64,000 nucleotides of DNA from an uncultured Pelagibacteraceae bacterium (GCA_902572515.1 CACGGJ010000001.1:109415-173414), one strand, 5' to 3'; shown: positions 32,780 through 46,277, counted from the first letter of the stretch. Notes: generated from the sequence alone by a model not told the origin. Numbers and translations: made by a program.

Positions 32780-35700
32780 TTACTGATTTGCCTGTGTTTC
32801 TTCAGGTTCTGAAGCTTCTAATTTATCTTGTTCAGCTAAGAAATTATTATCATCTTCTAGAGCTTTATTGTTCCATCTATTTTTAATATTACCAGTACCA
32901 GCAGGAACTAATCTTCCAACAATTACGTTCTCTTTTAGTCCATTTAATGGATCAATTTTTCCTTTAATTGCAGCATCTGTTAAAACTCTTGTTGTTTCTT
33001 GGAACGAGGCTGCTGAAATGAACGACTCAGTTTGAAGTGAAGCTTTAGTGATGCCCATTAGAACTCTTTCACCAACAGCTGGAGTTTTTCCCTCTGCAAC
33101 TAATTTTTCATTAGCATTATCAAACTTAATTCTATCAACTACTTCACCAGGTAAATAGCTTGAGTCCCCTGATGCTTTTACTTCAACTTTTTTGAGCATT
33201 TGTCTTAAAATAGTTTCAATGTGCTTATCATTTATAATTACACCTTGTAATCTATAAACTTCTTGAACTTGATTAACAAAGTATTCTGTTAGCTCTTTAA
33301 TTCCCAATATTCTTAAAATATCATGTGGCAATGGTTGACCATCTAAAAGATATTCTCCTTTTTGAATTTTTTCTCCAGGATTAAAATTAATATGTTTACC
33401 TTTTGGAATTAAATAATTTGAAGGTTCTGATCCATCTTCAGGAACAATAGATACTCTTTGTTTTCCTCTTACTTCTTTTCCAAAAACAACACTACCATCA
33501 TTTTCTGCTATGATTGCACTATCTTTAGCTTTTCTAGCCTCAAATAACTCAGCAACTCTTGGAAGGCCTCCAGTAATATCTTTTGTTTTTGTAGTTTCTT
33601 TAGGTAATCTTGCAATTACGTCACCTGCATAAACTTTTTGGCCATCTTTAATTGATAATATTGAATCTGGTACTAAATAATATCTAGCTTCATTATCATC
33701 AGCTTTCTTAATAACATTTCCTTTTTCATCTCTAAGAGTAATTCTAGGTTTTAAATCAGTGCTTTTTGATTGACCTCTCCAGTCAATTACTGATTTAGAG
33801 GAAATTCCAGTTGCGTCATCAGTAGTTTCTTGAATTGACACACCATCTATTAAATCTACATAACTAGCAGTCCCACTTTTTTCTGCTATAACTGGAGTTG
33901 TGTAAGGATCCCATTCACATATTTTAGTATTTGCTTTTACTTTGTCACCGTTGTTAAAAAATAGTCTTGATCCATAAGCTACTTTATAAACTGCTATTTG
34001 GACTCCTTTATCATCCTCTATAGAAAGCTGGGTATTTCTTCCCATAACAATCAAGTTCTTTTTAGAGTCTTCTAAAATATTTGAATTTATTATTTTTAAA
34101 GTTCCATCACTTTTAGTAACTATTTGGGAATCTTGTTTAACAGAAGCAGTTCCTCCAACGTGGAATGTTCTCATTGTTAGCTGTGTTCCTGGCTCTCCAA
34201 TTGATTGAGCAGATATCATTCCAATAGCTTCACCAACATGAACCATCTTACCTCTTGATAAATCTCGTCCATAACAAGTAGCACAAACCCCATCTTTAGA
34301 ACTACAAGTCATCACTGAATAAACTTTAATTGATTTAACTCCTGCAGCATCAATTTTATCGCAGCCTGCCTCATCAATCATTTCAGATTTTTTAATAATT
34401 ACTTCACCTGATAAAGGGTTTTTAACATCAGCAGCTGTAACTCTTCCTAATGCTCTTTCAGATAAACTAACAACTACATTACCACCCTCTAAAATTTCAG
34501 AAAGTTCAATAAATCCAGGATCATCGCAATTAGCTTTAGTTATTGTTAAGTCTTGTGCAACATCACATAGTCTTCTTGTTAAATATCCAGAGCTAGCTGT
34601 TTTAAGAGCAGTATCTGCTAATCCTTTTCTAGCTCCGTGAGTTGAATTAAAGTACTCTAAAGCAGTTAATCCCTCTTTAAAGTTAGAAATAATTGGGCTT
34701 TCGATAATTTCTCCTGAAGGTTTAGCAATCAAACCTCTCATACCAGCTAATTGTTTCATTTGAGCAGCAGATCCTCTAGCTCCACTGTCAGCCATCATAA
34801 ATACAGAATTTATTTTCAATCCTTCATCAGTTTTTTCTGTAGCCGAAATTCCTTTCATCATTTCTCCAGCAACCTTATCTGTGCACTTAGACCAAGCATC
34901 AACAACCTTGTTGTATTTTTCACCTCTTGTAATTAAACCTTCAGCATATTGAGTTTCATAATCTGCAATTAATTTTTTAGTATCATCAATTAATTGAGTT
35001 TTATTTGCAGGGATTACAAGATCGTCTTTTCCAAACGAAATTCCTGCTTAAATGCGTGTTTAAATCCTAAATCTTTAAGCTTGTCACAGAAAATTACAGT
35101 TGTTTTTTGACCACAAAATCTAAATACAACATCAATTATTTCTGAAACTACTTTTTTAGGTAACAATCTATCTACTAAAGAAAACTTAATGTTAATATTT
35201 TTAGGCAATAAATTTGCTAATAAAAATCTTCCAGCTGTAGAAGTATATTTTTCTATTTTCTTATTCCCTTGCTCGTCTACAGTTTCATATCTTGAAATGA
35301 TAGTGCTATGTACATTTATTTGACCAGATGATAATGCAAATTCAATTTGATCTGAATCTGTAAAGTATCCAGCTGGTTTATCGTATATAGGCTCTTGTGA
35401 AAGATAGTAAATTCCTAAAATCATATCCTGACTCGGAACGATGATTGGTTTACCATTTGATGGAGAAAGAATATTATTTGTAGATAACATTAATATTCTT
35501 GCTTCTAATTGTGCTTCTAAACTTAATGGAACGTGAACTGCCATTTGGTCACCATCGAAGTCAGCATTAAATGCTGCACAAGTTAAAGGATGTAATTCAA
35601 TTGCATCTCCTTCAATTAATTTTGGCTCAAACGCTTGAACTCCAAGCCTATGAAGTGTTGGCGCTCTATTCAAAAGTACCGGATGCTCTCTAACTATTAA

Positions 35701-36951
35701 TTCTAAAGCGTCCCAAACTGCATTTGTTTCTTTTTCAACTAATTTTTTAGCTTGTTTAATTGTTGAGGCTAAACCTAATTTATTTAATCTTGCATATAAA
35801 AATGGTTTAAATAACTCAAGAGCCATTTTTTTCGGTAAACCACACTCATGTAGTTTTAAATCAGGACCGACAACGATTACTGATCTTCCAGAATAATCAA
35901 CTCGTTTACCTAATAAATTTTGTCTAAATCTTCCTTGTTTACCTTTCAGCATTTCTGCAAGCGATTTAAGTGGTCTCTTACCTGTACCTGTAATTACTCT
36001 CCCTCTTCTGCCATTATCAAATAGAGCGTCTACAGACTCTTGAAGCATCCTTTTTTCATTTCTTACAATGATATCTGGAGCTTTAAGATCCATTAATCTT
36101 TTTAATCTGTTATTTCTGTTAATTACTCTCCTGTATAAATCGTTTAGATCAGAAGTGGCAAATCTTCCACCATCTAGAGGAACTAATGGTCTTAATTCTG
36201 GTGGTATAACTGGTACAACAGTCATAATCATCCACTCAGGTTTTTGACCTGTTTCAATAAATGACTCTATTAATTTTAATCTTTTAATTGCTCTTTCTTC
36301 ATTAACTTTTGATTTGGTTTCTTTAATAAAGCTAACAAGATTTTTTCTTTCTAATTCTAAATCTAAATTTCTGAGCATCTCAAGAACAGCTTCTGCTCCT
36401 ATTCCCGCTGAAAAACTTTCTTCACCAAATTCATCCTGGTATTTTGCTAATTCTTCCTCATTTAAGAGTTGATTTTTTTGTAAACCAGTTAAACCAGGCT
36501 CTATAACAATAAAGTTTTCAAAATAAAGAACTCTCTCTATTTCTTTTAATTTCATGTCTACTGCTAAAGCAATTCTGCTTGGAAGAGACTTCAAGAACCA
36601 AATATGTGCTACCGGTGTAGCAAGATTAATGTGGCCCATTCTTTCTCTTCTTACATTTGATTTTGTAACCTCAACACCACATTTCTCACATATAATACCT
36701 CTAAATTTCATTCGTTTATACTTACCACATAAACACTCATAATCTTTTATTGGTCCAAAAATCCTTGCACAAAACAAACCATCTTTTTCTGGTCTGAACG
36801 TTCTATAATTAATTGTTTCAGGCTTTTTAATTTCACCAAATGTCCAAGATTTAATTTTCTCTGGACTAGCAAGTGAAATTTTAATGCTATTAAAATTTTG
36901 AGCTTCTGAAATTTCGCTGCCCTTAAATAGATCTGTTAATTCTTTTTTCAT
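32780..36951 (-). pseudogene. rpoC: RNA polymerase subunit beta', split by an apparent -1 nt frameshift near 35048
   Basis: ORF 35014..36951 is the N-terminal part ([16 protein letters not shown]); the other frame runs open from ~35047 to 32780 ([21 protein letters not shown]...AGEMMKG...). One missing base in tttaagcagg (expected tttaaagcagg-like, giving FKAGISFG) explains the split. Confidence 0.94.
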
Positions 36952-39900
36952 TAATTAAGCTCCACATTTAATGCTAATGATTTAATCTCTTTTACTAAAA
37001 CGTTAAATGATTCTGGTATTCCAGACTCAAAATTCTCTTCACCTTTAACTATAGTCTCGTAAACTTTAACTCTTCCTGCAACATCATCAGATTTAACAGT
37101 TAAAATTTCCTGTAATGTATATGATGCACCATATGCTTCAAGTGCCCACACTTCCATTTCACCAAATCTTTGACCACCTAATTGTGCTTTACCACCAAGT
37201 GGTTGTTGTGTAACCAAACTATAAGGTCCAGTAGATCTTGCATGAATTTTATCTTCAACTAAGTGATGAAGTTTTAGCATGTAGATTATTCCAACTGTAA
37301 CCGGTCTATCAAATTTCTCTCCAGTTCTCCCATCCCATAAATAAGTTTGTCCAGATCCTGGTAAATTTGCTAGTTCAAGCATTTCAGTAACATTTTTTTC
37401 TTTAGCACCATCAAAAACAGGTGTTGAGATTGCGATACCATTTTGTAAATTTTCACAAAGATCTTTGAATTCACTCTTGCTTAATTTATCCACTTTTTCA
37501 TTGAAAATTTCTTCTCCGTAAACAGATTTTAAGAATTTTTCGATTTTTTCTGTTCTTTCAATTTTTTTGTTATTTTCGTTTACTAAATTTTTAACTTGTT
37601 CACCAAATTCTTTACATGCCCAACCTAAGTGTGTCTCTAAAATTTGTCCCACGTTCATCCTACTTGGAACACCCAGAGGGTTTAATACAATATCAACTGG
37701 TCTACCATCTTCTCTATATGGCATATCTTCAACAGGTACAATTTTACTTACAACTCCTTTGTTTCCATGTCTTCCTGACATTTTATCACCAGGTCTTAAT
37801 CTTCTTTTTATTGCAACGAATACTTTTACCATTTTCATAACACTTGGTAATAAATCATCACCACTTCTAATTTTTAAAACTTTATCTTCAAATCTCTCTG
37901 TTATGTCTTGTTTTGCTTTATTATATTGATCTTTTAATTGAGATAATGTTGCTTCGTCATTTACATTTCCTACAGTGATTTTGAAGACATCATTAATGGA
38001 TAGTTTATTAATTGTATCAAAATCTAACTTAGTTCCTTCAGATAAATCTTTTACTTTTTTCGTTAAAGATGATCCTGACAAGAATTGTGAAGCTCTTTGT
38101 TTAATACTTCTTTCTAATATTTCTTCCTCAACAATTTTATCTTGTTGAACTTGCTCAATTTCAGCTCTTTCAATAGTTATTGATCTTTCGTCTTTCTCAA
38201 TTCCATGTCTATTGAATACTCTTACATCAACTACCGTTCCACTTGATCCCCTTGACATTCTTAGAGATGTATCCGTTACATCGATAGCTTTTTCTCCAAA
38301 AATTGATCTTAATAATTTTTCTTCAGGACCAGATGCTGAATCACCTTTTGGGGTAACTTTACCAACTAAAATATCACCAGCATTTACCTCTGCACCAATA
38401 TAAACTATTCCAGATTCATCAAGGTTTTTTAAAGCTTCTTCATTTACATTTGGTATATCTCTTGTTATCTCTTCTTCACCTAGCTTTGTATCTCTCGCCA
38501 TTATTTCGTATTCAACAATATGAACAGATGTAAATACGTCATCTGTAACACATCTTTCAGAAATTAGGATTGAGTCTTCAAAGTTGTAACCTTGCCAAGG
38601 CATGAATGCTACTGTAACATTCTTTCCTAGGGCAAGTTCACCTAATTTAGTTGACGGACCATCAGCTATAATATCTCCAGATTTAACTTTATCACCAACT
38701 CTAACAAGTGGTCTTTGATTTATGCAAGTATTTTGGTTTGATCTTTTAAATTTTTGAAGGTTATAGATATCAACACCAGACTTACTAAAGTCTGTTTCCT
38801 CTGTTACTTTTATAACAATTCTTTTACCATCTATTTTATCAACTATTCCATCACGCTTAGCAACAATAGTTACTCCTGAGTCTAAAGCAACATCACTTTC
38901 AATTCCTGTACCAACAAGCGGCGACTCGGGTTTTAATAATGGAACTGCTTGCCTCATCATGTTTGATCCCATTAATGCTCTGTTTGCATCATCATTTTCT
39001 AAGAATGGAATTAAAGATGCTGCAACAGAAACTAATTGTTTTGGTGATACGTCAATGTAATCAATAGAGTCTGGTTTTGCTAAAAGAAAGTTTAGGTTTT
39101 GTCTACATGAAACTAGTTCTTCAGTAATTTTTCCATTTTTATCAAGTTTTGTATTTGCTTGAGCAATAGTGAATTTTGTTTCTTCCATTGCTGATAAATA
39201 TTCAACTTTATCTTGAACAACACCGTCTCTGACTTTTTTGTAAGGACTTTCTATAAAACCATATTTATTAATTTTTGCATAAGTAGATAAACTATTGATC
39301 AAACCAATATTTGGACCCTCTGGTGTTTCAATTGGACAAATTCTTCCATAGTGAGTTGGATGAACATCCCTAACTTCAAAACCTGCTCTTTCTCTTGTTA
39401 ATCCACCCGGACCTAACGCTGAAACTCTTCTTTTATGAGTAATTTCAGATAAAGGATTTGTTTGATCCATAAACTGAGATAATTGAGAACTTGCAAAAAA
39501 ATCCTTCAATGAAACTGTTAATGGTTTTGCATTAATTAGATCTTGTGGCATTGCTGACTCAACATCTAAAGTTGTCATTTTTTCTTTAATAGCTCTTTCC
39601 ATTCTGTAAACACCAATTCTAGCTTGGTTCTCAACTAGCTCTCCAACAGAACGAACTCTTCTATTTCCTAAGTGATCAATGTCATCAACATCATCTTTAC
39701 CATCACGTAAATCCAACATTTTATGAATAATTGCTATGATATCGTCATTTCTTAATATGGTAATTTTATCAGAACATTCTTGGTTTAATCTTGAGTTCAT
39801 TTTAACTCTTCCAACATCAGACAAATCATATCTGTCTGAGCTAAAGAAAAGATTATTAAATATTTGAGTTGCTATCTCTATGGTTGGCGGCTCTCCTGGT

Positions 39901-41039
39901 CTTAACATTTTATAGATTTCTGTGATAGCTTCGTCTTTAGTATTGTTTTTATCAGCTAAAATAGTTGTAAGTAGATAAGGTCCTTTGTTTATTGAGTTTG
40001 TAACAGAAATTTGAAGTGTATGTATATTTGCATCTAAAATTTGTTGGATAATTGTATCATTTAATTCAGTCCCAATTTTAAACACACCGTCCTCTTCTTC
40101 ATTGACTTTGACATCTCTGTGTAAAAATTTACCAAATAAAGAATCTCTAGAAACTAGTATGTCTTTCAAACCATCATTAGCTAATTTTTTTGCATTTAAA
40201 AAATTAATCTTGTCACCTAATTTAATTACTACTTTACCAGTCTTTGCATCAATTACTTCTTCTGAGAAATTTTTTGCTTTATAGTTTTCAGGATTAAATT
40301 TAGTTTTCCACTTTTCTGTTTTTGGATCAAAATTATATTGCTCACTTTCATAGAACTCATCTACTATTTCTGGTTTTGTATAACCTAAAGCTAACAATAA
40401 AGTAGATGAAAAAATTTTCTTTTTTCTATCAATTTTAAAATACAGAAAATCTTTCACATCATACTCAAAATCTAACCAAGAACCTCTGTTGGGTATTACT
40501 CTGCAATTAAATAAAAGTTTACCACTTGCATGAGTTTTTCCTTTATCGTGATCAAAAAATACACCAGGACTTCTATGCATTTGGTTTACAACAACTCTTT
40601 GAACTCCATTAGTAATAAAAGTTCCACTATTAGTCATCATGGGAACTTCACCCATATACACTTCTTGCTCTTTCGCAGATAAAATATCTTTAGTATTATT
40701 TTCTTGATCTATTTCGTAAACAACTAATCTTAATGTGCATTTAAGTGCTGAAGAATATGTAAGACCTCTTGTTATGCACTCCTCAACATCAAATTTCGGT
40801 TTCTCTAATCTGTATGAAACATACTCTAGAGTTGCTTTATCATTTAAATCTTCAATTGGAAAAATACTCTTGAATACTCTATCAAAACCCTTGGTAATTT
40901 CAGCTGCTTCAGCATTAAATTCTGTTAATTCTTTATAAGAATTTTTTTGTACTTCAATTAAGTTAGGAATAGATAAACTTTCTTTAAGTTTACCAAAACT
41001 TTTTCTTATATTTTTCTTTTCAGTAAAAGATAATTGCAT
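36951..41039 (-). CDS. rpoB: RNA polymerase subunit beta
   Basis: 1362 aa; GKRVDYSGR-type neighbours, [21 protein letters not shown]. Confidence 0.98.
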   Translation of the reverse strand: MQLSFTEKKNIRKSFGKLKESLSIPNLIEVQKNSYKELTEFNAEAAEITKGFDRVFKSIFPIEDLNDKATLEYVSYRLEKPKFDVEECITRGLTYSSALKCTLRLVVYEIDQENNTKDILSAKEQEVYMGEVPMMTNSGTFITNGVQRVVVNQMHRSPGVFFDHDKGKTHASGKLLFNCRVIPNRGSWLDFEYDVKDFLYFKIDRKKKIFSSTLLLALGYTKPEIVDEFYESEQYNFDPKTEKWKTKFNPENYKAKNFSEEVIDAKTGKVVIKLGDKINFLNAKKLANDGLKDILVSRDSLFGKFLHRDVKVNEEEDGVFKIGTELNDTIIQQILDANIHTLQISVTNSINKGPYLLTTILADKNNTKDEAITEIYKMLRPGEPPTIEIATQIFNNLFFSSDRYDLSDVGRVKMNSRLNQECSDKITILRNDDIIAIIHKMLDLRDGKDDVDDIDHLGNRRVRSVGELVENQARIGVYRMERAIKEKMTTLDVESAMPQDLINAKPLTVSLKDFFASSQLSQFMDQTNPLSEITHKRRVSALGPGGLTRERAGFEVRDVHPTHYGRICPIETPEGPNIGLINSLSTYAKINKYGFIESPYKKVRDGVVQDKVEYLSAMEETKFTIAQANTKLDKNGKITEELVSCRQNLNFLLAKPDSIDYIDVSPKQLVSVAASLIPFLENDDANRALMGSNMMRQAVPLLKPESPLVGTGIESDVALDSGVTIVAKRDGIVDKIDGKRIVIKVTEETDFSKSGVDIYNLQKFKRSNQNTCINQRPLVRVGDKVKSGDIIADGPSTKLGELALGKNVTVAFMPWQGYNFEDSILISERCVTDDVFTSVHIVEYEIMARDTKLGEEEITRDIPNVNEEALKNLDESGIVYIGAEVNAGDILVGKVTPKGDSASGPEEKLLRSIFGEKAIDVTDTSLRMSRGSSGTVVDVRVFNRHGIEKDERSITIERAEIEQVQQDKIVEEEILERSIKQRASQFLSGSSLTKKVKDLSEGTKLDFDTINKLSINDVFKITVGNVNDEATLSQLKDQYNKAKQDITERFEDKVLKIRSGDDLLPSVMKMVKVFVAIKRRLRPGDKMSGRHGNKGVVSKIVPVEDMPYREDGRPVDIVLNPLGVPSRMNVGQILETHLGWACKEFGEQVKNLVNENNKKIERTEKIEKFLKSVYGEEIFNEKVDKLSKSEFKDLCENLQNGIAISTPVFDGAKEKNVTEMLELANLPGSGQTYLWDGRTGEKFDRPVTVGIIYMLKLHHLVEDKIHARSTGPYSLVTQQPLGGKAQLGGQRFGEMEVWALEAYGASYTLQEILTVKSDDVAGRVKVYETIVKGEENFESGIPESFNVLVKEIKSLALNVELN

Positions 41040-41049
41040 CTATGTTAAT

Positions 41050-41078
41050 AAATACTGATTAAAAAATAATCAGTATTT
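41050..41078 (-). promoter_or_regulatory. Perfect 12-bp hairpin between rplL and rpoB, candidate attenuator/processing site
   Basis: AAATACTGATTA-AAAAA-TAATCAGTATTT read directly. Confidence 0.6.
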
Positions 41079-41096
41079 GAATTCTTTCTATTTAAT

Positions 41097-41462
41097 TTAT
41101 TTAAGTTCTACTTTAGCGCCAGCAGCTTCTAACTTGGCTTTGATCTCTTCAGCGTCTTTTTTGTTCACACCAGATTTAACTTCTTTTGGTGCTCCTTCTA
41201 CAAGATCTTTAGCTTCTTTTAAACCTAATGAAGTTGCTGCTCTTACTTCTTTAATAACATTAATTTTTTTATCACCTGCAGAAACTAGCATGATTGTAAA
41301 ATCATCTTTATCTTCTGCTGGAGCCGCACCACCTGCTGCTGCTGGTGCTGCTGCTGCCATTGGAGTTACACCCCATTTTTCTTCTAATTGTTTTGATAGT
41401 TCAGCTGCCTCTGCAACAGTCAAACTTGATAAATCTTCTATAATTTTGTTTAGGTCAGGCAT
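41097..41462 (-). CDS. rplL: 50S ribosomal protein L7/L12
   Basis: Ala-rich hinge and [21 protein letters not shown]. Confidence 0.98.
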   Translation of the reverse strand: MPDLNKIIEDLSSLTVAEAAELSKQLEEKWGVTPMAAAAPAAAGGAAPAEDKDDFTIMLVSAGDKKINVIKEVRAATSLGLKEAKDLVEGAPKEVKSGVNKKDAEEIKAKLEAAGAKVELK

Positions 41463-41467
41463 ATGTA

Positions 41468-41989
41468 TTACTCTTTGGGTTGTGTTTCAGAATTTTCTGC
41501 CGCCAAACTACTCATTTTTTCTGAATGTGCAAGCAAAATACTGATTAATTTAGATGCAGAAGCGTTCAAAATACCCACAATATTGGCTCTTGCTTCATCT
41601 AATGTAGGTAAACTAGCTACATTTTGGACACCGGCCTGATCTAAGACCTCGTTATCCATAATTCCACCAATTAATTTTAAGTTTTCGTTATCTTTTGCAA
41701 ATTTTGAAAGAATCCTTGCAGACATTATTGCATCCTCTCCAAATGCAACCGCTGTAGGACCAGTAAATAAATTTGATAAATCTTTACACTTTGTTTTTTC
41801 TAAAGCTAATTTCGTAATCCTGTTTTTTGTTATTTTGAAAATGATTCCATGTTCTCTCATTTTCGCTCTCAATTCATCTAATTGAGTCATGGTTAAACCT
41901 TGGTAATGGGTAACCATAACCGCTTTACTGTTTTCAAACTTACTAGTCATTTCTTCAATATAATTTTTCTTTTGTTCTTTGTTCATCAT
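41468..41989 (-). CDS. rplJ: 50S ribosomal protein L10
   Basis: [23 protein letters not shown]; position. Confidence 0.97.
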   Translation of the reverse strand: MMNKEQKKNYIEEMTSKFENSKAVMVTHYQGLTMTQLDELRAKMREHGIIFKITKNRITKLALEKTKCKDLSNLFTGPTAVAFGEDAIMSARILSKFAKDNENLKLIGGIMDNEVLDQAGVQNVASLPTLDEARANIVGILNASASKLISILLAHSEKMSSLAAENSETQPKE

Positions 41990-41991
41990 AA

Positions 41992-42681
41992 CTATATCGA
42001 TTTCCCTAATTTAACTTTATATGAAACACCCATTGTTGATGTAGCAAATACACTTCTAATTAAGTCACCTTTTAGGGTATTATTTGATTTTTCTTTCTCT
42101 AAAGTATCTAAAATTGCATTGTAGTTTTTTAACAATTGATCATCGCTAAAAGATTTTTTACCAATACTAACTCCAATGTTTCCATCTTTATCATTTCTAA
42201 TTTCTACTTGACCAGATTTAGCATTAGTTACTGCTTCTTTAATATTTTCAGAAACTGAACCAAGCTTAGGATTGGGCATTAATCCTTTTGGTCCCAAAAC
42301 TTTTCCTAATTTAGAAAGTTTGATCATCATTCCTGGAGTACAAATTAATTTTTCAAAGTTTAATTCTCCACCTTTAATTCTTTCTACAAACTCATCTCCA
42401 CCCACGATATCTGCACCTGCATCTTTTGCATCTTGTACTTTATTGTCTTCACAAACCACTGCAACTTTAACTTTCTTACCTGTTCCGCCCGGTAAATTAA
42501 CTACAGTTCTGATATTAACTTCACTTTTCTTTTGTTTGTTATTTATTTGAAAACTTAAATCTAAAGACTCATCAAATTTAGTTGTGCAGTTTTCTTTAAG
42601 TTGAGGTAATAACTTTTCTATAAACTCTGCATTCAAGTCTTTAGTCTTTTCAGGTAATTTTTTGTATCTTTTTGATGCCAT
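41992..42681 (-). CDS. rplA: 50S ribosomal protein L1
   Basis: LGKVLGPKGLMPNPKLGSV. Confidence 0.98.
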   Translation of the reverse strand: MASKRYKKLPEKTKDLNAEFIEKLLPQLKENCTTKFDESLDLSFQINNKQKKSEVNIRTVVNLPGGTGKKVKVAVVCEDNKVQDAKDAGADIVGGDEFVERIKGGELNFEKLICTPGMMIKLSKLGKVLGPKGLMPNPKLGSVSENIKEAVTNAKSGQVEIRNDKDGNIGVSIGKKSFSDDQLLKNYNAILDTLEKEKSNNTLKGDLIRSVFATSTMGVSYKVKLGKSI

Positions 42682-43106
42682 TATTCTTTTACCTCAATTC
42701 CCATTGATCTAGCTGATCCTGCAATAATTTTTATTGCCTCTTCTATATCATGAGCGTTTAAATCGTTCATTTTTTCTTTTGCTATACTCTCTAATTGTTT
42801 TTTAGAAATTGAAGCAACAATATTTCTTCCGGGTTCTTTAGATCCACCTTTAAGTTTTACTGCCTCTTTAATATAAAAAGATGCAGGAGGTGATTTAATT
42901 TTAAAATCAAACTTTTTATCTTTATAGACTGTAATTTCAACTGGCACAGGTTTGCCTGCCATTGATTTAGTTTTATCATTAAAGGCTTTACAAAACTCCA
43001 TAATATTCACACCACGTTGACCTAATGCAGGACCAACTGGTGGAGCTGGATTAGCTTGACCGCCTTTAATTTGTAGTTTTATAAATCCACTAATTTCTTT
43101 TGCCAT
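42681..43106 (-). CDS. rplK: 50S ribosomal protein L11
   Basis: [34 protein letters not shown]. Confidence 0.98.
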   Translation of the reverse strand: MAKEISGFIKLQIKGGQANPAPPVGPALGQRGVNIMEFCKAFNDKTKSMAGKPVPVEITVYKDKKFDFKIKSPPASFYIKEAVKLKGGSKEPGRNIVASISKKQLESIAKEKMNDLNAHDIEEAIKIIAGSARSMGIEVKE

Positions 43107-43636
43107 TAACTTACCTTCTCAACCTGACTATATTCTAAATCTACCGGTGTAGGACGACCAAATATAGAAACTGACACCTTAAGTCTAGCTTTTTCTTCAT
43201 CAATTTCTTCAATCATTCCAGTAAATGACGCAAATGGGCCATCTACAACCTGAACCTTTTCACCAACACTGTAATCTACGCTAGATTTTGGCTGAGCAAC
43301 ACCATCTTTAATTTGACCTAAAATTTTCTCTACTTCTTTGTCTGAAACTGGGACTGGGATCCCTTTGGCACCTAAGAAGCCACTAACCCTCTTTATATTT
43401 TTGATCATATGATAAATATTATTATCCATTTCACTCTTTATTAAAACATATCCAGGAAAGTATTTTTTTTTTCTTTGAATTCTTTTTCCTCTTTTAACCT
43501 CAGTAACATCGTGAGTTGGCACGATAATCTCCTCAAATTTGTCTGCGATTTTAGCTTTATCTGCTTCCTCTTTTATTAATGAAGCAACTTTATTTTCAAA
43601 GCTAGAATGAGACTGAACTATGTACCAATTTTTCAT
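43106..43636 (-). CDS. nusG: Transcription termination/antitermination protein NusG
   Basis: [31 protein letters not shown] motif. Confidence 0.97.
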   Translation of the reverse strand: MKNWYIVQSHSSFENKVASLIKEEADKAKIADKFEEIIVPTHDVTEVKRGKRIQRKKKYFPGYVLIKSEMDNNIYHMIKNIKRVSGFLGAKGIPVPVSDKEVEKILGQIKDGVAQPKSSVDYSVGEKVQVVDGPFASFTGMIEEIDEEKARLKVSVSIFGRPTPVDLEYSQVEKVS

Positions 43637-43827
43637 TAAATACTCACTTTAAGTAGAAGTTCTAAGAAAAATTTTAAAACCTGATCTAAAAGAAGAAAAA
43701 ATAGAGACATAACAACCGCCATAACAAAAACCATTAAAGCACCTTGTAATGTCTCCTTCCACGTTGGCCAAGTAACTTTAAAAGCCTCTTGTTTAACTTC
43801 TTGAATAAATTTGATCGGGTTTTTCAT
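43636..43827 (-). CDS. secE: Preprotein translocase subunit SecE
   Basis: FIQEVKQEAFKVTWPTWKET plus one TM. Confidence 0.95.
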   Translation of the reverse strand: MKNPIKFIQEVKQEAFKVTWPTWKETLQGALMVFVMAVVMSLFFLLLDQVLKFFLELLLKVSI

Positions 43828-43844
43828 AATTTACTTGCTCAAAT

Positions 43845-43920
43845 TGGCAGGAGCGGAGGGACTCGAACCCTCAGCCTCCGGTTTTGGAGACCGGCGCTCT
43901 ACCAATTGAGCTACACTCCT
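43845..43920 (-). tRNA. tRNA-Trp (CCA anticodon)
   Basis: Reverse complement AGGAGTGTAGCTCAATTGGTAGAGCGCCGGTCTCCAAAACCGGAGG...GGTTCGAGTCCCTCCGCTCCTGCCA folds as a cloverleaf. Confidence 0.95.
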
Positions 43921-43930
43921 ATTTATAGAG

Positions 43931-45121
43931 TTACTCTATAATTTTAGTTACTACTCCTGCTCCAACAGTTCTACCACCTTCTCTAATTGCAAAGTTTAAT
44001 TTCTCTGCCATAGCGATAGGTGTAATTAGTTTAACAGTAAATTTAGCATCATCACCAGGCATGACCATTTCTGTACCAGATGGTAATTCTACTTCACCTG
44101 TAACGTCTGTTGTTCTAAAATAAAACTGAGGTCTGTATTTAGTAAAGAAAGGTGTATGTCTTCCACCTTCATCTTTTTTAAGTACATACGCTTGAGCCTC
44201 AAATTTAGTGTGTGGAGTAATTGAACCGGGCTTACAAAGAACTTGACCTCTTTCGATGTCATTTCTTTCAATACCTCTCAATAAAATTCCAACATTATCT
44301 CCAGCTTCACCTGAATCTAAAAGTTTTCTAAACATTTCAACTCCAGTACAAACTGATTTTTTAGTTTCTCTAATTCCAACTATTTCAACTTCTTCACCAG
44401 TTTTAATTACACCAGACTCAACTCTTCCAGTTGCAACTGTTCCTCTTCCAGAAATTGAAAATACATCCTCAACTGGCATCAAGAATGGTTTATCAACTTC
44501 TCTAGCTGGCTGTGGAATATGTTCATCAACAGCTTTCATTAATTCTAAAATTGAATTTTTTCCAATTTCATCATCTCTTCCTTCGACAGCTGCTAAAGCT
44601 GAACCTTTGACAATTGGTGTTTTGTCACCTGGATATTTGTATGAAGTTAAAAGTTCTCTTATTTCTTCTTCAACAAGTTCAATCATTTCTTTATCATCAA
44701 CTTGATCAACTTTATTTAAGTACACAACAATAGCAGGAATACCTACTTGTCTTCCTAAAAGAATATGTTCCCTTGTTTGTGGCATTGGACCGTCAGCTGC
44801 ATTAACAACTAATATTGCACCATCCATTTGAGCAGCACCAGTTATCATGTTTTTAACATAATCAGCGTGTCCAGGACAATCGACGTGAGCATAGTGTCTC
44901 TTTTCAGTTTCATACTCAACGTGTGCAGTTGAAATTGTTATTCCTCTCTCTTTTTCTTCAGGCGCTTTATCAATTTGATCATAAGCAACTGCAGTTCCGC
45001 CGCCCGCTTGTGCTAATACATTTGTAATAGCGGCAGTAAGGGTTGTTTTACCATGGTCGACATGACCGATAGTCCCAATGTTACAGTGGGGTTTATTTCT
45101 TACAAATTTTTCTTTTGACAT
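43931..45121 (-). CDS. tuf: Elongation factor Tu
   Basis: [20 protein letters not shown]. Confidence 0.98.
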   Translation of the reverse strand: MSKEKFVRNKPHCNIGTIGHVDHGKTTLTAAITNVLAQAGGGTAVAYDQIDKAPEEKERGITISTAHVEYETEKRHYAHVDCPGHADYVKNMITGAAQMDGAILVVNAADGPMPQTREHILLGRQVGIPAIVVYLNKVDQVDDKEMIELVEEEIRELLTSYKYPGDKTPIVKGSALAAVEGRDDEIGKNSILELMKAVDEHIPQPAREVDKPFLMPVEDVFSISGRGTVATGRVESGVIKTGEEVEIVGIRETKKSVCTGVEMFRKLLDSGEAGDNVGILLRGIERNDIERGQVLCKPGSITPHTKFEAQAYVLKKDEGGRHTPFFTKYRPQFYFRTTDVTGEVELPSGTEMVMPGDDAKFTVKLITPIAMAEKLNFAIREGGRTVGAGVVTKIIE

Positions 45122-45167
45122 TACGTTTTACCTCAGTTTTTTTTTGTTTCTTCTAATTTTAATTTCT

Positions 45168-45241
45168 TGGAGCGGGTAAAGGGAATCGAACCCTTACATC
45201 CAGCTTGGAAGGCTAGCGTTCTACCATTGAACTACACCCGC
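45168..45241 (-). tRNA. tRNA-Gly (TCC)
   Basis: GCGGGTGTAGTTCAATGGTAGAACGCTAGCCTTCCAAGCTGG...TTCGATTCCCTTTACCCGCTCCA. Confidence 0.95.
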
Positions 45242-45285
45242 ACAACCCCAAGAGTAACACTCCATGTTATCTAAAATTTATTAAA

Positions 45286-45371
45286 TGGTGGAGGGGGAAA
45301 GATTCGAACTTTCGAAGACCGAAGTCAACGGGTTTACAGCCCGCCCCATTTGACCGCTCTGGAACCCCTCC
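45286..45371 (-). tRNA. tRNA-Tyr (GTA)
   Basis: GGAGGGGTTCCAGAGCGGTC...GGGCTGTAAACCCG...long variable arm...TTCGAATCTTTCCCCCTCCACCA. Confidence 0.94.
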
Positions 45372-45500
45372 TTTGGGGAAGTGTCCCCTTGTTCAATAAA
45401 GCTTCAAATAACAAGCGTTTTATATATTTTATTTATGCAAATGCAACACGTGATTTAATAGGAAAATATTAAAAAAACCGTATAAAACAGATACAAATTT

Positions 45501-46244
45501 ATGAATAAATCATCATTTTTCATTGTTGGTCAACACGCAGTTATTGAGGCTCTTAGAAATCCTAAAAGAAAGGTTTTAAGAGTATTTTTAACGGAGGAGT
45601 CAAAAAAAAATATTCATAGAAAAAACCCAAATAAAAACATTTTAGAGGATGTTAAAGTTTACTTTAAATCTAAAAAAGAATTAGACAAATATACTTCTAA
45701 AGAACAATTAATGCATAATGGTTATGTTGCAGAGATTGAACATTTGGATCAACCTGATCTAAAACAATTTATTAAAGACAAAAAAAATTTAACATTTGTC
45801 TGTCTTGATGAGGTTACTGATCCAAGAAATATTGGTTCATTAATCAGAAGTGCTGCATCATTTGATATTGATGGATTGATAATTAAAGAAAGACATTTTC
45901 CACGTGATAGTAAGTTGATGTATAAATCAGCAAGCGGTTGTATTGAGCACATTAATATTTTTGAGGTTTCCAACATTAATTCTACATTAAAAAATTTAAG
46001 AGAAAAAAATTTCTGGGTTTATGGTTTTGATGCAAAAGGCCAAAAGGATTTTACAGATATAAAATGGGAAGGAAATAAAATTCTTCTATTTGGATCTGAA
46101 GGGTTTGGTATGAGAAAGCATACAGGTAAATATGCAGATTTTTTTGTTAAAATTAATATTAATGAAGATATAGAAAGTTTAAATATCTCAAATAGTGCTG
46201 CAATAGTGTTTCATCACCTTAGTTATATAAAAAAAAAGAGTTGA
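45501..46244 (+). CDS. rlmB: 23S rRNA (guanosine-2'-O)-methyltransferase, SpoU/TrmH family
   Basis: LDEVTDPRNIGSLIRSAASF, LFGSEGFGMRK, SAAIVFHHLSY. Confidence 0.93.
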   Translation: MNKSSFFIVGQHAVIEALRNPKRKVLRVFLTEESKKNIHRKNPNKNILEDVKVYFKSKKELDKYTSKEQLMHNGYVAEIEHLDQPDLKQFIKDKKNLTFVCLDEVTDPRNIGSLIRSAASFDIDGLIIKERHFPRDSKLMYKSASGCIEHINIFEVSNINSTLKNLREKNFWVYGFDAKGQKDFTDIKWEGNKILLFGSEGFGMRKHTGKYADFFVKININEDIESLNISNSAAIVFHHLSYIKKKS

Positions 46245-46277
46245 TTATTTAACAAATAGTTAATAATTATTGTGCAT

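Noticed and set aside
41077-41544. 155-aa + strand ORF antisense to rplL/rplJ
   Set aside because: Composition-driven shadow of the Ala-rich rplL gene; no independent support.
45375-45388. GGGGA-AGTG-TCCCC hairpin beside tRNA-Tyr
   Set aside because: Short; plausibly tRNA leader/processing or chance, nothing more to support it.
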